Assembly: GCF_002846365.1 (NCBI RefSeq)
Contig: NZ_PJMW01000002.1
Location: 5,332,001-5,396,000 of the forward strand
Source: Nocardia fluminea
Lineage (GTDB): Bacteria; Actinomycetota; Actinomycetes; Mycobacteriales; Mycobacteriaceae
Direction of reading: 5' to 3'
Length of the DNA: 64,000 bases
Positions 18,759 to 27,837 of this stretch are shown here, piece by piece. The notes below the pieces were generated by a model. It was given only the letters and a program-made list of their open reading frames with translations. It searched no databases and was not told where the DNA came from. Both the position numbers and the translations under genes were made by a program. Position 1 is the stretch's first letter; every line of letters begins with the position of its first letter.

Positions 18759-18771
18759 CTCAACTATTGAG
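18759..18771. promoter_or_regulatory. Short palindrome in the promoter gap of the thiolase operon
   Basis: CTCAACTATTGAG has 5-bp arms around CTA and lies in a 60-bp, unusually AT-rich gap between the regulator stop and the first thiolase-like gene. It is a candidate binding site for the TetR-MarR fusion. It does not resemble the CGTACGG operator found elsewhere in the window. Confidence 0.35.
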
Positions 18772-18797
18772 TACCTGTTAAATACATGTGATTCTGG

Positions 18798-19988
18798 TCA
18801 CTTGTCTGGTGTGTCTCCCGCGGCTACGCGCACCGTTCGCAACGCCTCGACGATCTCGTATGCGCCGGCGGGATCGGTCCCTGGCAGGCCGAACGAGAGT
18901 CTTTCCAGCGCATCTGTCGCGCGGCTGAGCTCCGTGCGCCCCTTGTCGGTCAAGGTCGCGAGGGTTGCGCGTCGGTCGCGTGGACTCGGGCGGCGTTCGA
19001 TCAGGCCCAGTTTCTCCAACTGGTCGACGAGCAGTGTCACCGTCGCCGGATGCACGATCAGCGCGCGACTGAGCTCGACCAGCGACATCGCCTCGTCGTC
19101 GCTGAACCGCACGGTGATCAGCAGCATGTACGAGGTGGTGGTCAGCTTCAGCGGGCGAAGGGCTTGGTCGAGGTCGGCCGTCATCCGGCGGTGTAGGCGC
19201 AACACCGACGACATCGCCAGGAAAAGATCGGGCTTGCCGAGGCCCTTGCGCAGGTAGCGGTCGCGTGCCACGTCGATCGGGTCGGCTTCGAACATGCCGC
19301 CGTCCGTTCGGGTTTTCGACCTTCGTGGCAACTGGAGCTGTGGAGCGTCGGTGCGGGCGGTCGCCGCGGCGCCGTTGCCGGTGATCAGAATGAGGCGGGC
19401 GAGGTTGTCGATCAGCAGGTCGCGGCCACCGGAGATATTGCCGTCGAGCCAGCCGATGATCGCCTGGCCCGCGCCGCCGATCAGCATGGCCGCGGTCGTC
19501 GTGATGAGGGGGTCCGTCGGTTCGATGTGGTGGACCTCGCGAGCACGTGCGATGACCTGGGCGGCGATGCGCTGCATTGCCCAGGCTCGGACGGTGTTGC
19601 TGGCCTCGGTCATCAGCAACTCGCCGAAGAGCGCGCGGGCACGGCGCGGGTCGTCGGTCAGGTAGTGGACGAACGCGCCGGTCGTGGTGTGGACGAACGC
19701 GGCGACGTCGGTGTGATCGGCGTCGCCGGTGGACAGCGCGTCGATCACACCGGCGGCGACGTGCTCGAAGACTGCCTCGGTCAGCGCGTCGACATCGGCG
19801 AAGCTCTCGTAGAAGTATCGCTTGCTCAGCTTGGCACGCTGGCAGACCCGATCGACGGTGAGCCGCTTTCGGCTCTCCTCCGCACTGACGGCGAGTGCGG
19901 CGTCGATCAGCGCCAGGCGGCGCCGTTCGGTCCGCTCCTCGGCATTGTCTCCGCCATACCGTTTCGCTCTCACTGGCCCGCTAATCAT
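18798..19988 (-). CDS. TetR-MarR fusion transcriptional regulator
   Basis: A single uninterrupted 396-residue frame. Residues about 20-205 are a TetR protein: helix-turn-helix LTVDRVCQRAKLSKRYFYESF at 43-63, then the ligand domain. Residues about 240-396 are a MarR-type winged helix: LVELSRALIVHPATVTLLVD at 303-322 and the wing IERRPSPRDRRATLATLT at 330-347. A roughly 30-residue linker (205-235) joins them. TetR proteins are normally about 200 residues, so this is twice the usual size with two different DNA-binding folds. It probably controls the operon starting 60 bp downstream. Met232 could be a relic start of a once separate MarR gene, but no good ribosome site precedes it. Confidence 0.88.
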   Translation of the reverse strand: MISGPVRAKRYGGDNAEERTERRRLALIDAALAVSAEESRKRLTVDRVCQRAKLSKRYFYESFADVDALTEAVFEHVAAGVIDALSTGDADHTDVAAFVHTTTGAFVHYLTDDPRRARALFGELLMTEASNTVRAWAMQRIAAQVIARAREVHHIEPTDPLITTTAAMLIGGAGQAIIGWLDGNISGGRDLLIDNLARLILITGNGAAATARTDAPQLQLPRRSKTRTDGGMFEADPIDVARDRYLRKGLGKPDLFLAMSSVLRLHRRMTADLDQALRPLKLTTTSYMLLITVRFSDDEAMSLVELSRALIVHPATVTLLVDQLEKLGLIERRPSPRDRRATLATLTDKGRTELSRATDALERLSFGLPGTDPAGAYEIVEALRTVRVAAGDTPDK

Positions 19989-19994
19989 GAACTG

Positions 19995-20006
19995 TATGGT
20001 TCCATA
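19995..20006. promoter_or_regulatory. Palindrome upstream of the TetR-MarR gene
   Basis: TATGGTTCCATA (5-bp arms, TT centre) lies 6 bp upstream of the start codon, a possible autoregulatory operator. The remaining part of 20007-20173 holds an AT-rich stretch and the leader of the next gene; no other feature was recognised. Confidence 0.35.
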
Positions 20007-20173
20007 TCGCCTGAAAGGAACGAAATAGTTCTCGATTGGTTATGCTGAGGAGGCAACGCACCGCCGACACGGGCTCTTGCCCTGCCAAGAGTCGAAGGCG
20101 TGGCGATCGCCGTTATCGGTGCCGCCGCGGCACTGATCATCGGAAGTAGTTCAGTGGAAATCGAGGAGCACGG

Positions 20174-20956
20174 GTGACCGACAGTGGTGTAGCAGCGGTG
20201 CGGCGTGAGCGAGCGGAACTGCTGCGTTTGTGCCAAGACCTCAGTTCTGACGAATGGCAACGACCGAGTCGCGCCGAGGGCTGGCGGATCCAGGATGTCG
20301 TGGCGCATCTCGGCTCCGGGTGCCATGCCATGTTCTCGCCGGCGATGGTCTCGATGCTTCGCAGTACCGACATCGAGCGAACCAATGACGCATTCGTCGA
20401 CAGGCGGCGCGAGTGGTCGCCGTCTCGGGTTCTGGGGGAGTACGAACGCTGGAGCAGCCGCGTGACGGTACTGGCCGGCCTGATCGCCGCCAGGCGAGTC
20501 GGCCGGGTGCGGGTTCCGGCCGGAGAGCTCGGCCGGTTTCCCCTCAGACAGGTGCTCACCGGTGCCCTCGTGTTCGACCTTCACACACATCTGCGCCACG
20601 ATATCGCGCCGGCGCTGGGGCGCACTGTGCCCGGAACCGACCCGGAGCGGATGGCCTTGGTCTTGGCCTGGATGTTCGCTGTGCTGACAAACCAACTCCG
20701 TGTCACACCGCCCGCTGGACTTACGGGCCCCATCGACATCGAACTCGCCGGGCCGGGCGCGGGTACGTGGAGCGTCCACCCTGACGGCACGGTACTCGGG
20801 CGGCCCGCGGCAGCCCCGGTAGCGGTCGTCTCCGCCACTACACTCGAATTTCCGGAATGGGCGACCCGCCGGGCCCGATGGGAGGACCGTCAGGTCTCTG
20901 TCGTCGGCGATCGTGACACCGCGGCCCGGTTTCTCGATGCACTGAATATCGTGTGA
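20174..20956 (+). CDS. Maleylpyruvate isomerase-family mycothiol-dependent protein
   Basis: 260 residues. The N-terminal DinB-like helical bundle starts with a block containing LSSDEWQRPSRAEGWRIQDVVAHL (two-part motif, about 22-45), characteristic of the mycothiol-dependent maleylpyruvate isomerase N-terminal family. The C-terminal part is the smaller MDMPI_C-like domain. Members use mycothiol or bind metal through His residues; the substrate is rarely known. The GTG start at 20174 is supported by GAGGAG at 20163-20168. It stands alone, divergent from the TetR-MarR gene, with no shared operator. Confidence 0.85.
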   Translation: MTDSGVAAVRRERAELLRLCQDLSSDEWQRPSRAEGWRIQDVVAHLGSGCHAMFSPAMVSMLRSTDIERTNDAFVDRRREWSPSRVLGEYERWSSRVTVLAGLIAARRVGRVRVPAGELGRFPLRQVLTGALVFDLHTHLRHDIAPALGRTVPGTDPERMALVLAWMFAVLTNQLRVTPPAGLTGPIDIELAGPGAGTWSVHPDGTVLGRPAAAPVAVVSATTLEFPEWATRRARWEDRQVSVVGDRDTAARFLDALNIV

Positions 20957-20987
20957 GCGGCGGCTCGTCTACTACGCCGACGCCGAC

Positions 20988-21299
20988 CTAAGACTCACCG
21001 ATATCCGAGGCGGGGACGATTCGCCCCGCCTCGACGAGTACTTGAAACGCCTGGGCCTTGCGCTCGCAAGATTCACGGCGGCACAGCAGGTGTTCACGCA
21101 TTTGCCGGTGTGCCTGGGCGACGGTGAACCGGACGAGCGGTGCGTGATGGCTGTCGTCGGTCGACTCCTGCGCTGCCTGCCACCTGGCGGTTTCCTTGGC
21201 CACGCGATAGTGCACGATGGTCGACGTTCCGAACGAGAGTGCGACGACACCGGCGACCGTTCCGAAAACCACAGCGGAATAGTGCAGTGCGCTGTCCAC
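20988..21299 (-). CDS. Small predicted membrane-anchored protein, unknown function
   Basis: 103 residues from a GTG at 21299, with AGAGGA 9 bp upstream. A hydrophobic segment at about 8-29 (AVVFGTVAGVVALSFGTSTI) would form one transmembrane helix, followed by a charged, probably helical cytoplasmic part with many Arg, Gln and His. No family recognised. It is convergent with the mycothiol-type gene, and the last codons overlap a strong hairpin, which is unusual for coding DNA and lowers confidence. Confidence 0.55.
   Translation of the reverse strand: MDSALHYSAVVFGTVAGVVALSFGTSTIVHYRVAKETARWQAAQESTDDSHHAPLVRFTVAQAHRQMREHLLCRRESCERKAQAFQVLVEAGRIVPASDIGES
21006..21033. terminator. Hairpin after the mycothiol-type gene
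   Basis: CGAGGCGGGG and CCCCGCCTCG form a perfect 10-bp stem with an 8-base loop, 50 bp after the stop at 20956. It overlaps the 3' end of the small membrane protein gene on the other strand. Confidence 0.6.
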
Positions 21300-21347
21300 C
21301 GACGTGATTCCTCTCAGTCCGTACTGCTCTGCGCAGCAAACTGTTCC

Positions 21348-21385
21348 GAGCCGTGCCCAGCACCGGAAAGTTCAGGGCACGGCTC
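21348..21385 (-). terminator. Terminator of the second fadA-fadB operon
   Basis: GAGCCGTGCCC (21348-21358) and GGGCACGGCTC (21375-21385) form a perfect 11-bp stem with a 16-base loop, 12 bp beyond the fadB stop on the minus strand. Confidence 0.7.
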
Positions 21386-21396
21386 TGAACCGGAAG

Positions 21397-23544
21397 TCAG
21401 TCGCGAAGCGACGCGGGTACTTCGAATCGCTCGCCGTACTTCGCGGCGAGCTCATCGGCACGGCGCACGAACGCGGCCTTGCCCTCGCCGTTGTAGTTGG
21501 CGACGAACTGGTGCACGCCACCGGTCCAGGCGGGGTAGCCGATACCGAAGATCGAGCCGATATTGGCGTCGGCGGAGGTGGTCAGCACACCTTCGTCGAA
21601 GATCTTCTGGGTCTCGATCGCCTCGACGAACAGCATCCGGTCGATGAGATCGGCCAGCGGCACGTTCTCACCGGCAACGGTGTTGAACTGGGTGCGCAGA
21701 CCCGGCCACAGCTGGAGGCGGTTGCCGTCCTCGTCGTATTCGTAGAAACCGGCCTTCTCGAGCCGGCCGGGACGGCCCGCCTCGAGCATGTAGTCGGTCA
21801 CCTTGTAGCCGGGGTGATCGGCGGGCATCTTGGTGTCGCCGTTCTTGGCGGCCTCGCGGGACTCGTCGGCGACCTTTTTCATCAGCTTCAGGTTCAGCTC
21901 GTCAGCGAGCTGCAGCGGCGCCGCCGGGTAACCGGCCTGCGAACCGGCCTGCTCGATCGTGGCAGGTTCGATGCCCTCGCCGAGCATGGCGATCGCCTCG
22001 TAGATGAACGTGCCGATCACGCGCGAGGTGAAGAAGCCACGGCTGTCGTTGACCACGATCGGGGTCTTGCGGATCGCCAGGGTGTAGTCGAACACCCGCG
22101 CCAGCGCCTCGTCGGAGGTCTTCTCGCCCTTGATGATCTCGACCAGCGGCATCTTGTCGACCGGGGAGAAGAAGTGGATACCGATGAAGTCCTGCTCGCG
22201 CTTGACGCCGCCGGCCAGACCGGTGATCGGCAGGGTCGAGGTGTTCGAGCCCAGCAGCGCGTCGGGCTCGACGATGTCCTCGATCTCCTGGAACACCTTG
22301 TGCTTGAGCTCGGTGTTCTCGAAGACCGCCTCGATCACGAAATCGACACCGGCGAAATCAGCCGCCGAATCGGTCGGGGTGATGCGGTCCAGCAGCGCCT
22401 TCGACTTCTCCTCGGTGGTCTTGCCCCGGGACAGCGCCTTGGCTTCGATCTTCTCGCTGTAGTTCTTGCCACGCTCGGCAGCCTCGAGGGTGATGTCCTT
22501 GAGGACCACCTCGTAGCCGGCCTGCGCCGACACGTAGGCGATACCGGCACCCATCATGCCCGCGCCGAGCACACCGATCTTGTTGATCTTGCGCTGGGGG
22601 ATGTCCTTCGGGCGCGACCCACCGTTGTTGATCGCCTGCAGATCGAGGAAGAACGCCTGCATCATGTTCTTCGCGACCGGGCCGGTCACCAGCTGTGTGA
22701 AGTAGCGCGACTCGATCAGCGACGCATCGTCGAAACCGACCTGCGCGCCCTCGACCGCAGCGGCCATGATGGCGCGCGGCGCGGGCATGTTCGCACCCTT
22801 GAGCTGCTTGCGCAGGTTGGCGGGGAAGGCAGGCAGGCTCGCCGCCAGCGCGGGCGAGGACGGGCCACCACCGGGGATCTTGAAGCCCTTGGCATCCCAC
22901 GGCTGCACCGACGCCTCGGGGTTGGCCTTGATCCACGCCTTCGCCGCGGGCACCAGTTCGTCGATCGAGCCGACCAGCTCGTCGACGAGGCCGATCTTCT
23001 TTGCTTTCGCCGGGCTGTTGCGCTGGCCCTGCAGCAGCACGCCCATCAGCGCGTTCTGGATGCCGAGCATCCGCACGGTGCGCGTGATGCCGCCGCCCGC
23101 GGGGAGCAGTCCGAGGGTGACCTCGGGCAGGCCGATCTGGCTGCCCTTCACCTCGGCCGCGATGCGGTGGTGACAGGCGAGCGCGATCTCGAGGCCGCCG
23201 CCGAGGGCCGCGCCGTTGATGGCCGCGACGACCGGCTTGCCGAGCAGCTCGAGCCGCCGCAGCGAGTCCTTGATCTGAGCGAGCTCATCGGTGATCGCCT
23301 GCGCCTGGTCGGGCGTCGTCAGGATCATGTCCTTGATGTCGCCGCCGGCGAAGAAGGTCTTCTTCGCCGAGGTGAGTACGACACCGGTGATGTCGTCCTT
23401 CTCGGCCTCGAGCCGCTCGACGGTCGCGGCCATCGACGCCTTGTACAGGGCGTTCATGGTGTTGGCGCCCTGATTCGGGTCGTCCATGGTGAGTACGACG
23501 ATGCCGTCGGCATCGCACTCCCAGCGAATCATGTTCTCGGTCAT
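21397..23544 (-). CDS. fadB: FadB: enoyl-CoA hydratase / 3-hydroxyacyl-CoA dehydrogenase fusion, copy 2
   Basis: 715 residues with the same layout as copy 1: crotonase domain with Glu in [14 protein letters not shown] and [12 protein letters not shown]-binding motif [14 protein letters not shown] near 335, and [18 protein letters not shown] near 455. It resembles the housekeeping mycobacterial FadB (Rv0860 type) more than copy 1 does. It is 6 bp downstream of fadA on the minus strand. Controlled by the operator at 24885-24902, unlike copy 1. Confidence 0.96.
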   Translation of the reverse strand: MTENMIRWECDADGIVVLTMDDPNQGANTMNALYKASMAATVERLEAEKDDITGVVLTSAKKTFFAGGDIKDMILTTPDQAQAITDELAQIKDSLRRLELLGKPVVAAINGAALGGGLEIALACHHRIAAEVKGSQIGLPEVTLGLLPAGGGITRTVRMLGIQNALMGVLLQGQRNSPAKAKKIGLVDELVGSIDELVPAAKAWIKANPEASVQPWDAKGFKIPGGGPSSPALAASLPAFPANLRKQLKGANMPAPRAIMAAAVEGAQVGFDDASLIESRYFTQLVTGPVAKNMMQAFFLDLQAINNGGSRPKDIPQRKINKIGVLGAGMMGAGIAYVSAQAGYEVVLKDITLEAAERGKNYSEKIEAKALSRGKTTEEKSKALLDRITPTDSAADFAGVDFVIEAVFENTELKHKVFQEIEDIVEPDALLGSNTSTLPITGLAGGVKREQDFIGIHFFSPVDKMPLVEIIKGEKTSDEALARVFDYTLAIRKTPIVVNDSRGFFTSRVIGTFIYEAIAMLGEGIEPATIEQAGSQAGYPAAPLQLADELNLKLMKKVADESREAAKNGDTKMPADHPGYKVTDYMLEAGRPGRLEKAGFYEYDEDGNRLQLWPGLRTQFNTVAGENVPLADLIDRMLFVEAIETQKIFDEGVLTTSADANIGSIFGIGYPAWTGGVHQFVANYNGEGKAAFVRRADELAAKYGERFEVPASLRD

Positions 23545-23550
23545 TGTGAA

Positions 23551-24762
23551 TCAAACCCTTTCGATGATTGTCGCGACGCCCATGCCACCGGCCACACACA
23601 GCGTGAGCAGCGCGTACCTGCCGTTTCGGCGCTCGAGCTCGTCGATCATGGTGCCGGTGATCATCGCGCCGGTGGCGCCGAGTGGGTGGCCCATCGCGAT
23701 AGCGCCGCCGTTGACGTTGAGCTTCTCGTCCGGGATGTTCAGATCCTTCTGATACTTGAGGACGACGGCGGCGAATGCTTCGTTGATCTCGAACAGGTCG
23801 ATTTCGTCGACCGTCAGTCCCGCGAGGGCGAGCGCCTTCTCGGTGGCCGGCGTCGGACCGGTCAGCATGATGGTGGCGTCGGCGCCACTGGTCGCGGTCG
23901 CGACCACGCGGGCCCGCGGTGTCAGGCCCGAGGCCCGCCCCGCGGCCTCGGAACCGACGATGAGCAGTGCGGCGCCGTCGACGATCCCAGAGCTGTTGCC
24001 GCCGTGGTGCACGTGGTTGATCCGCTCGACCCAGTGGTACTTCTGCAGCGCCACCGCGTTGAAGCCGCCTGCTTCGCCGACCGCGGCGAAGGACGGCTTC
24101 AGCTTCGCGAGATCGGCGACCGTGGTGCCGGGGCGCATGTGCTCATCGTGGTCGAGCACGACCAGTCCGTTGACGTCCTTGACCGGAACCACGCTCTTGG
24201 CGAAGTAGCCGCCGGTCCAGGCCGCGCTGGCCAACTCCTGCGATCGGGCCGCATAAGCGTCGACATCCTCGCGACTGAAGCCCTCCATGGTCGCGATCAG
24301 GTCGGCGCCGATGCCCTGCGGCGCGAAACCGATGTCGTAGTTGGTCGCCGGGTCGGTCGCGATGGCTCCGCCATCGGAGCCCATCGGAACACGCGACATG
24401 GATTCGACACCACCGGCGAGCACGAGATCGTCGAAGCCCGAACGAATCTTCTGCGCGGCCAGGTTGACTGTCTCGAGGCCCGACCCGCAGAAGCGGTTCA
24501 GCTGCACGCCGCCCACGGTGTTGGGCATCTTCGCGGCGAGGACCGCGGTGCGCGCGATGTCGCCGCCCTGGTCGCCGATGGGGGAGACGACGCCGAGCAA
24601 GACGTCGGAAATGCGATTCTCGTCGAGGTCTGGGTATCGGCTACGGAGTTCGGCGATCAGCCCGACGACGAGATCAACGGGCTTCACCGAATGGAGCGAG
24701 CCCTTCTTGACCTTGCCGCGCGGCGTACGGAGCGCCTCGAATATGAATGCCTCAGTGGGCAT
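23551..24762 (-). CDS. fadA: Acetyl-CoA acetyltransferase FadA, copy 2
   Basis: 403 residues, the same length as copy 1. Nucleophile Cys92 is in [18 protein letters not shown] holds the His, and the C-terminal Cys is in LCVAGGMG. The start at 24762 ([16 protein letters not shown]) has GAAAGGA 8 bp upstream; a longer frame to 24903 would run into the operator and is rejected. It forms the thiolase half of a beta-oxidation complex with the downstream fadB. Confidence 0.96.
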   Translation of the reverse strand: MPTEAFIFEALRTPRGKVKKGSLHSVKPVDLVVGLIAELRSRYPDLDENRISDVLLGVVSPIGDQGGDIARTAVLAAKMPNTVGGVQLNRFCGSGLETVNLAAQKIRSGFDDLVLAGGVESMSRVPMGSDGGAIATDPATNYDIGFAPQGIGADLIATMEGFSREDVDAYAARSQELASAAWTGGYFAKSVVPVKDVNGLVVLDHDEHMRPGTTVADLAKLKPSFAAVGEAGGFNAVALQKYHWVERINHVHHGGNSSGIVDGAALLIVGSEAAGRASGLTPRARVVATATSGADATIMLTGPTPATEKALALAGLTVDEIDLFEINEAFAAVVLKYQKDLNIPDEKLNVNGGAIAMGHPLGATGAMITGTMIDELERRNGRYALLTLCVAGGMGVATIIERV

Positions 24763-24884
24763 GTCGTAGTTCCTTTCGTGATGCCGCTCCTGCCGAGCGC
24801 CCGGGGGCAATCTGTGGGGCGCGCGGGGCGACACCCTCGGCCGGACAGCGCAGCGAGGTATGGACCACTGAAATGCTAGCAGTC

Positions 24885-24902
24885 TGACCGTACGGGCGGT
24901 CA
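24885..24902 (-). promoter_or_regulatory. Operator and promoter of fadA-fadB copy 2
   Basis: TGACCGTACGGGCGGTCA has perfect 6-bp arms (TGACCG/CGGTCA). On the minus strand it gives TTGACC as -35, with TAGCAT 19 bp downstream as a possible -10, so a bound repressor would cover the promoter. It is about 120 bp upstream of the fadA start. The rest of the 24763-24948 gap has no gene. Confidence 0.8.
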
Positions 24903-24948
24903 ATAGTTTCGTGACAACGAGTTCGTGCCGCGGCCGACGATTATCCGG

Positions 24949-26175
24949 TCAGTGCAGAAGAAGGAGAACCTGGAGTTCGCCGATCAGGAAGCCGAGGATC
25001 GCGCCGACCGTCACGATCTTCCACTCGTCCTGTTTGAAGGCCGGGCGCAAGAGTCCCTCATATTCCTCGGGTGTCATCATCTTCATCTTCTCGACGATCA
25101 GGGAGTTCACGTCGAGCGCTTGCATCGTGTACTTCTCGATGCTCGCGGTTTCCTCCGGTAGGCGGGATCGGAGAGTCTGGACGATGTCGTTCTTGATGAA
25201 GTCGAGGTTGCCCACGGCGAGCTCTACCAGTGGCTTGGCCCGGCCCATCTGCTGGTCGAGCACTCGGTCGATTTCGTGCTCGATCAGGGAGAACAGGCGG
25301 TCGGACTGGGGCCCGGTGAGCATGGCGTCGATCATGTTCGCGGGGGTGAGTATCTCGGTGGCGATGAGGTTGCCGTAGTCGACGGCCACTGTTTCGCGTC
25401 GCTTGTGGAAGAGCCCGTGCCAGCGGAAGACGCCGAAGTAGCGGCGAGGTTCGATGGGGCTGAAGACCATCTGCAAGGCCAGCCAGTCGGTGGAGTATCC
25501 GACGAACGCTCCGAACAGCGGCATGATCAGGGCGGAGTGCGTGAGCGCCCACACCGCTGCCTGCACGATTCCCAGTGCGAAGCCGAAATAGAGGCCGGAC
25601 CGGACGATGAACGCCATCTCTGGCGCGGCGAGGTCACGGACCATCCGGACCGACAGCGCCTTGTCCCGCATCAGGGCATCGATGGCCATTGTCCGTAAGT
25701 CGAACACGACGTTCACGTTCTCTTTGAGATCGGCCATCATCTGTTCGACGATCCGCGGGGCATCAGCGTGGACGCGCTGAAGGAGCAGGCGGCGGGCAGC
25801 AGGCGGGATGAGCTCCCACAGGCCGGGTCGGTGCCGCATCATGATTTCGTCGACGAGCTCCTCGACGGTCGCGAGCAGTGGCTCCTGAATATGTTCGGCC
25901 AACTCGGCGGGATCGATGCGGTCGATGATCTCCTGCGGGTCGAGCAGCCGGGACAGCATCAGGTCGACGGCCACGGTAGCCATGCGGGCGGAATAGCGCG
26001 GAATCAGACCCTGCCACCCGAGGTAGGGCGGTATGCCGACGAATTCCAGTGGACGGAAGAGCATTTCGACCGCCACGAGTTTGGTCACGTAACCGATCGC
26101 GGCGGCAATGAAAGGCATCGCGGCGTAGAGGTACCAATGTTGCTGAACGTCCGCGACCATGCCCGACCAGTCCAT
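24949..26175 (-). CDS. DUF445 family membrane protein at the end of the mce operon
   Basis: About 408 residues. It has an N-terminal hydrophobic segment (AAMPFIAAAIGYVTKLVAVE), a central hydrophobic hairpin (FGFALGIVQAAVWALTHSAL... GAFVGYSTDWLALQMVF) and a C-terminal membrane segment (VGAILGFLIGELQVLLLL). Long amphipathic helices separate them. The repeated 'GYxTxxLAvxMlFxPxexxr' blocks are typical of DUF445. No function is established. Two ATGs, 26181 and 26175, are in frame; AAGG sits right before the first and 6 bp before the second, so 26175 is preferred. It is 32 bp downstream of the Mce-associated protein on the same strand. Confidence 0.85.
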   Translation of the reverse strand: MDWSGMVADVQQHWYLYAAMPFIAAAIGYVTKLVAVEMLFRPLEFVGIPPYLGWQGLIPRYSARMATVAVDLMLSRLLDPQEIIDRIDPAELAEHIQEPLLATVEELVDEIMMRHRPGLWELIPPAARRLLLQRVHADAPRIVEQMMADLKENVNVVFDLRTMAIDALMRDKALSVRMVRDLAAPEMAFIVRSGLYFGFALGIVQAAVWALTHSALIMPLFGAFVGYSTDWLALQMVFSPIEPRRYFGVFRWHGLFHKRRETVAVDYGNLIATEILTPANMIDAMLTGPQSDRLFSLIEHEIDRVLDQQMGRAKPLVELAVGNLDFIKNDIVQTLRSRLPEETASIEKYTMQALDVNSLIVEKMKMMTPEEYEGLLRPAFKQDEWKIVTVGAILGFLIGELQVLLLLH

Positions 26176-26207
26176 GTCCATCCTTGCTGAAGTTGTGAGT
26201 CGCTGCG

Positions 26208-26819
26208 CTACTTGGCAGGCAGCGCGTCGAGGCCGCCGCCGACCTCGGTGATCTTCCAGCCGTCGTTCTTGTCGAGGGAGACGGTGTAGGTGACGGTCGT
26301 GCGCCCACCCTGGGGCGTCTGCGCGCTGGTGGAATCGACGTCGAGGAAGGCGTTGACCTTGTAGATGCCACCGGCTTCCGACACCACCGCGGCCTGGATC
26401 GGCGTGGCCTTGGACGTCCACTGCAACGGCAGGATGATCTGTTCCAGCTGTGTCGCGGTGGCGTCGAATTTCGCGGCGAGCTGGGGGGTGGTGTTGGCCT
26501 TGAGCTTGGTCAGCCAGGCTTTGTGGTCACGGTAGTCGATGGTGGACGCGCCGACCGCGTAGTCCAGCGCTGCCTGTTCGGCCTGTTTGCTCGTGGCGGC
26601 CCGCGCGTCGCGCTCCGACAGTTCGCCGCGCTCCGAGAAATACAGCACGCCGAAGGTCACCGTGGCCGCCACCAGACCGGCGACGCCGACGACAGAAGCG
26701 ACCGTGGACACACGCACGCTGATCTGGCGTGCTGCGGCGGTCTCGGTTTTCGGCGGCGTCGCAGTGGCCTCGCTGGTGATGTCCTCGGTCGCGGCAGGCT
26801 TGTCGGCAGTGGTGTTCAT
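26208..26819 (-). CDS. Mce-associated membrane protein (Mam)
   Basis: 203 residues. Its order is a polar Thr/Ala/Glu-rich cytoplasmic N-terminus (1-35), one transmembrane helix (about 38-60, VASVVGVAGLVAATVTFGVL) and an extracytoplasmic domain with YRDHKAWLTKLKANTTP and a C-terminal VTYTVSLDKNDGWKITEVGG. This is the standard architecture of Mam proteins, which stabilise Mce complexes. It is 28 bp downstream of mceF. Confidence 0.9.
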   Translation of the reverse strand: MNTTADKPAATEDITSEATATPPKTETAAARQISVRVSTVASVVGVAGLVAATVTFGVLYFSERGELSERDARAATSKQAEQAALDYAVGASTIDYRDHKAWLTKLKANTTPQLAAKFDATATQLEQIILPLQWTSKATPIQAAVVSEAGGIYKVNAFLDVDSTSAQTPQGGRTTVTYTVSLDKNDGWKITEVGGGLDALPAK

Positions 26820-26847
26820 GGGGACTCCGATTCGGCTGTGTAGGGAT

Positions 26848-27837
26848 CTATTTGACGGTGACCTGCAGACGAACTGTGCCGTCGTCGCCGACGGTGCTCA
26901 GTGCCGTGCTGATCAGGGCCGAGATGTCCAGCGGTGCCAGCGCCGCGGGCAGCGGCGCGGTCATCGGCCGCAGGATCGGTGCGAGCTGGAGCATTCCGGG
27001 CCCGAGTTCGGTAATGAGGGTGTCGACCCGCTGGAGGAACGGAACCAGACCGTCGCCGGTGAGGTAGTCGCGTGGTGCGTCGCCGATCTCGAAGAAGTTC
27101 GCGGCGACGGTGATGAGCTCTTCGAGGCCCGTTCCGAGTCGAGTCCATTCCGGCCCCGATGCCGTGAGGGCGGGCCCGGCCCAGGTCATATCCGCGCCCG
27201 AGGTCTGCAGGTCGAGGAGAAGGTCGCGCAACAGGGTGGTGCGGCTGAGGATGGTCGCGGCGAGCAGCGTGTTGGCTCGTTCCAGCCGGGGGATCTCACC
27301 TTCGACGCCGGTCAGCGCCTGGTTGAAGGTGGTCACCAGACTCGTGATGGCTTTCGGATCCAGCTGATCGATGACGGCGACGGCCTTGGCCGCGAGGTCT
27401 GGGATCAACGTCGGGGCCGCTGCGCTGCGGGCGTCGAGCAACTGGTTATCGGTGATATACGGCCCCGTGTCGGCGTTCGGCCGGAACTCGAGATAGGGCT
27501 CGCCGAGTGCCGAGAGGTTCTCGATACGCACTTCACTGGCTGCCGGAACCCGGTAGGGAGCGTCGATCCGGAACCGGACCTCTACCCCATCGGCCACCTT
27601 CTGGACCGCGGTGACCTCTCCGACCTGGATTCCGGTGAGCAGCACCGGAGTGTTGGTGCCCAGCGTGCCGGAATTGGCGAGCAGCATGCGGGCAGTGACG
27701 TGCTCGGCGAGGGGATTGATCTTCAGCAGCCCGAAGATTATGTAGGAACTGCCGATCAGGAGTACAGCCGCGATGGCGGCCAGCGATGCGATCGAGCCCG
27801 GTTTGACGCGACGGATATCCAAGAGGCGGGCACTCAT
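26848..27837 (-). CDS. mceF: MCE family protein MceF
   Basis: 329 residues: a short cytoplasmic N-terminus, a signal-anchor helix at about 16-37, an MlaD/MCE domain at about 40-120 (GIQVGEVTAVQKVADGVEVRF) and a long helical tail. It is the sixth and last Mce protein of the operon, probably part of the periplasmic tunnel of the lipid importer. The start overlaps the mceE stop by ATGA (27834-27837). Confidence 0.93.
   Translation of the reverse strand: MSARLLDIRRVKPGSIASLAAIAAVLLIGSSYIIFGLLKINPLAEHVTARMLLANSGTLGTNTPVLLTGIQVGEVTAVQKVADGVEVRFRIDAPYRVPAASEVRIENLSALGEPYLEFRPNADTGPYITDNQLLDARSAAAPTLIPDLAAKAVAVIDQLDPKAITSLVTTFNQALTGVEGEIPRLERANTLLAATILSRTTLLRDLLLDLQTSGADMTWAGPALTASGPEWTRLGTGLEELITVAANFFEIGDAPRDYLTGDGLVPFLQRVDTLITELGPGMLQLAPILRPMTAPLPAALAPLDISALISTALSTVGDDGTVRLQVTVK

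Noticed and set aside
19204..19295. A frameshift or two separate genes in the TetR-MarR region
   Set aside because: The reading frame is continuous through the linker, with no stop, and the internal Met232 lacks a ribosome site, so one fused gene is the simpler reading.
21304..24879. A 1191-codon open frame on the plus strand opposite fadA-fadB copy 2
   Set aside because: It is the antisense shadow of two well-recognised genes. High GC with G/C third positions removes stops on the opposite strand; its composition (runs of Arg, Gly, His, Asp) matches no protein.
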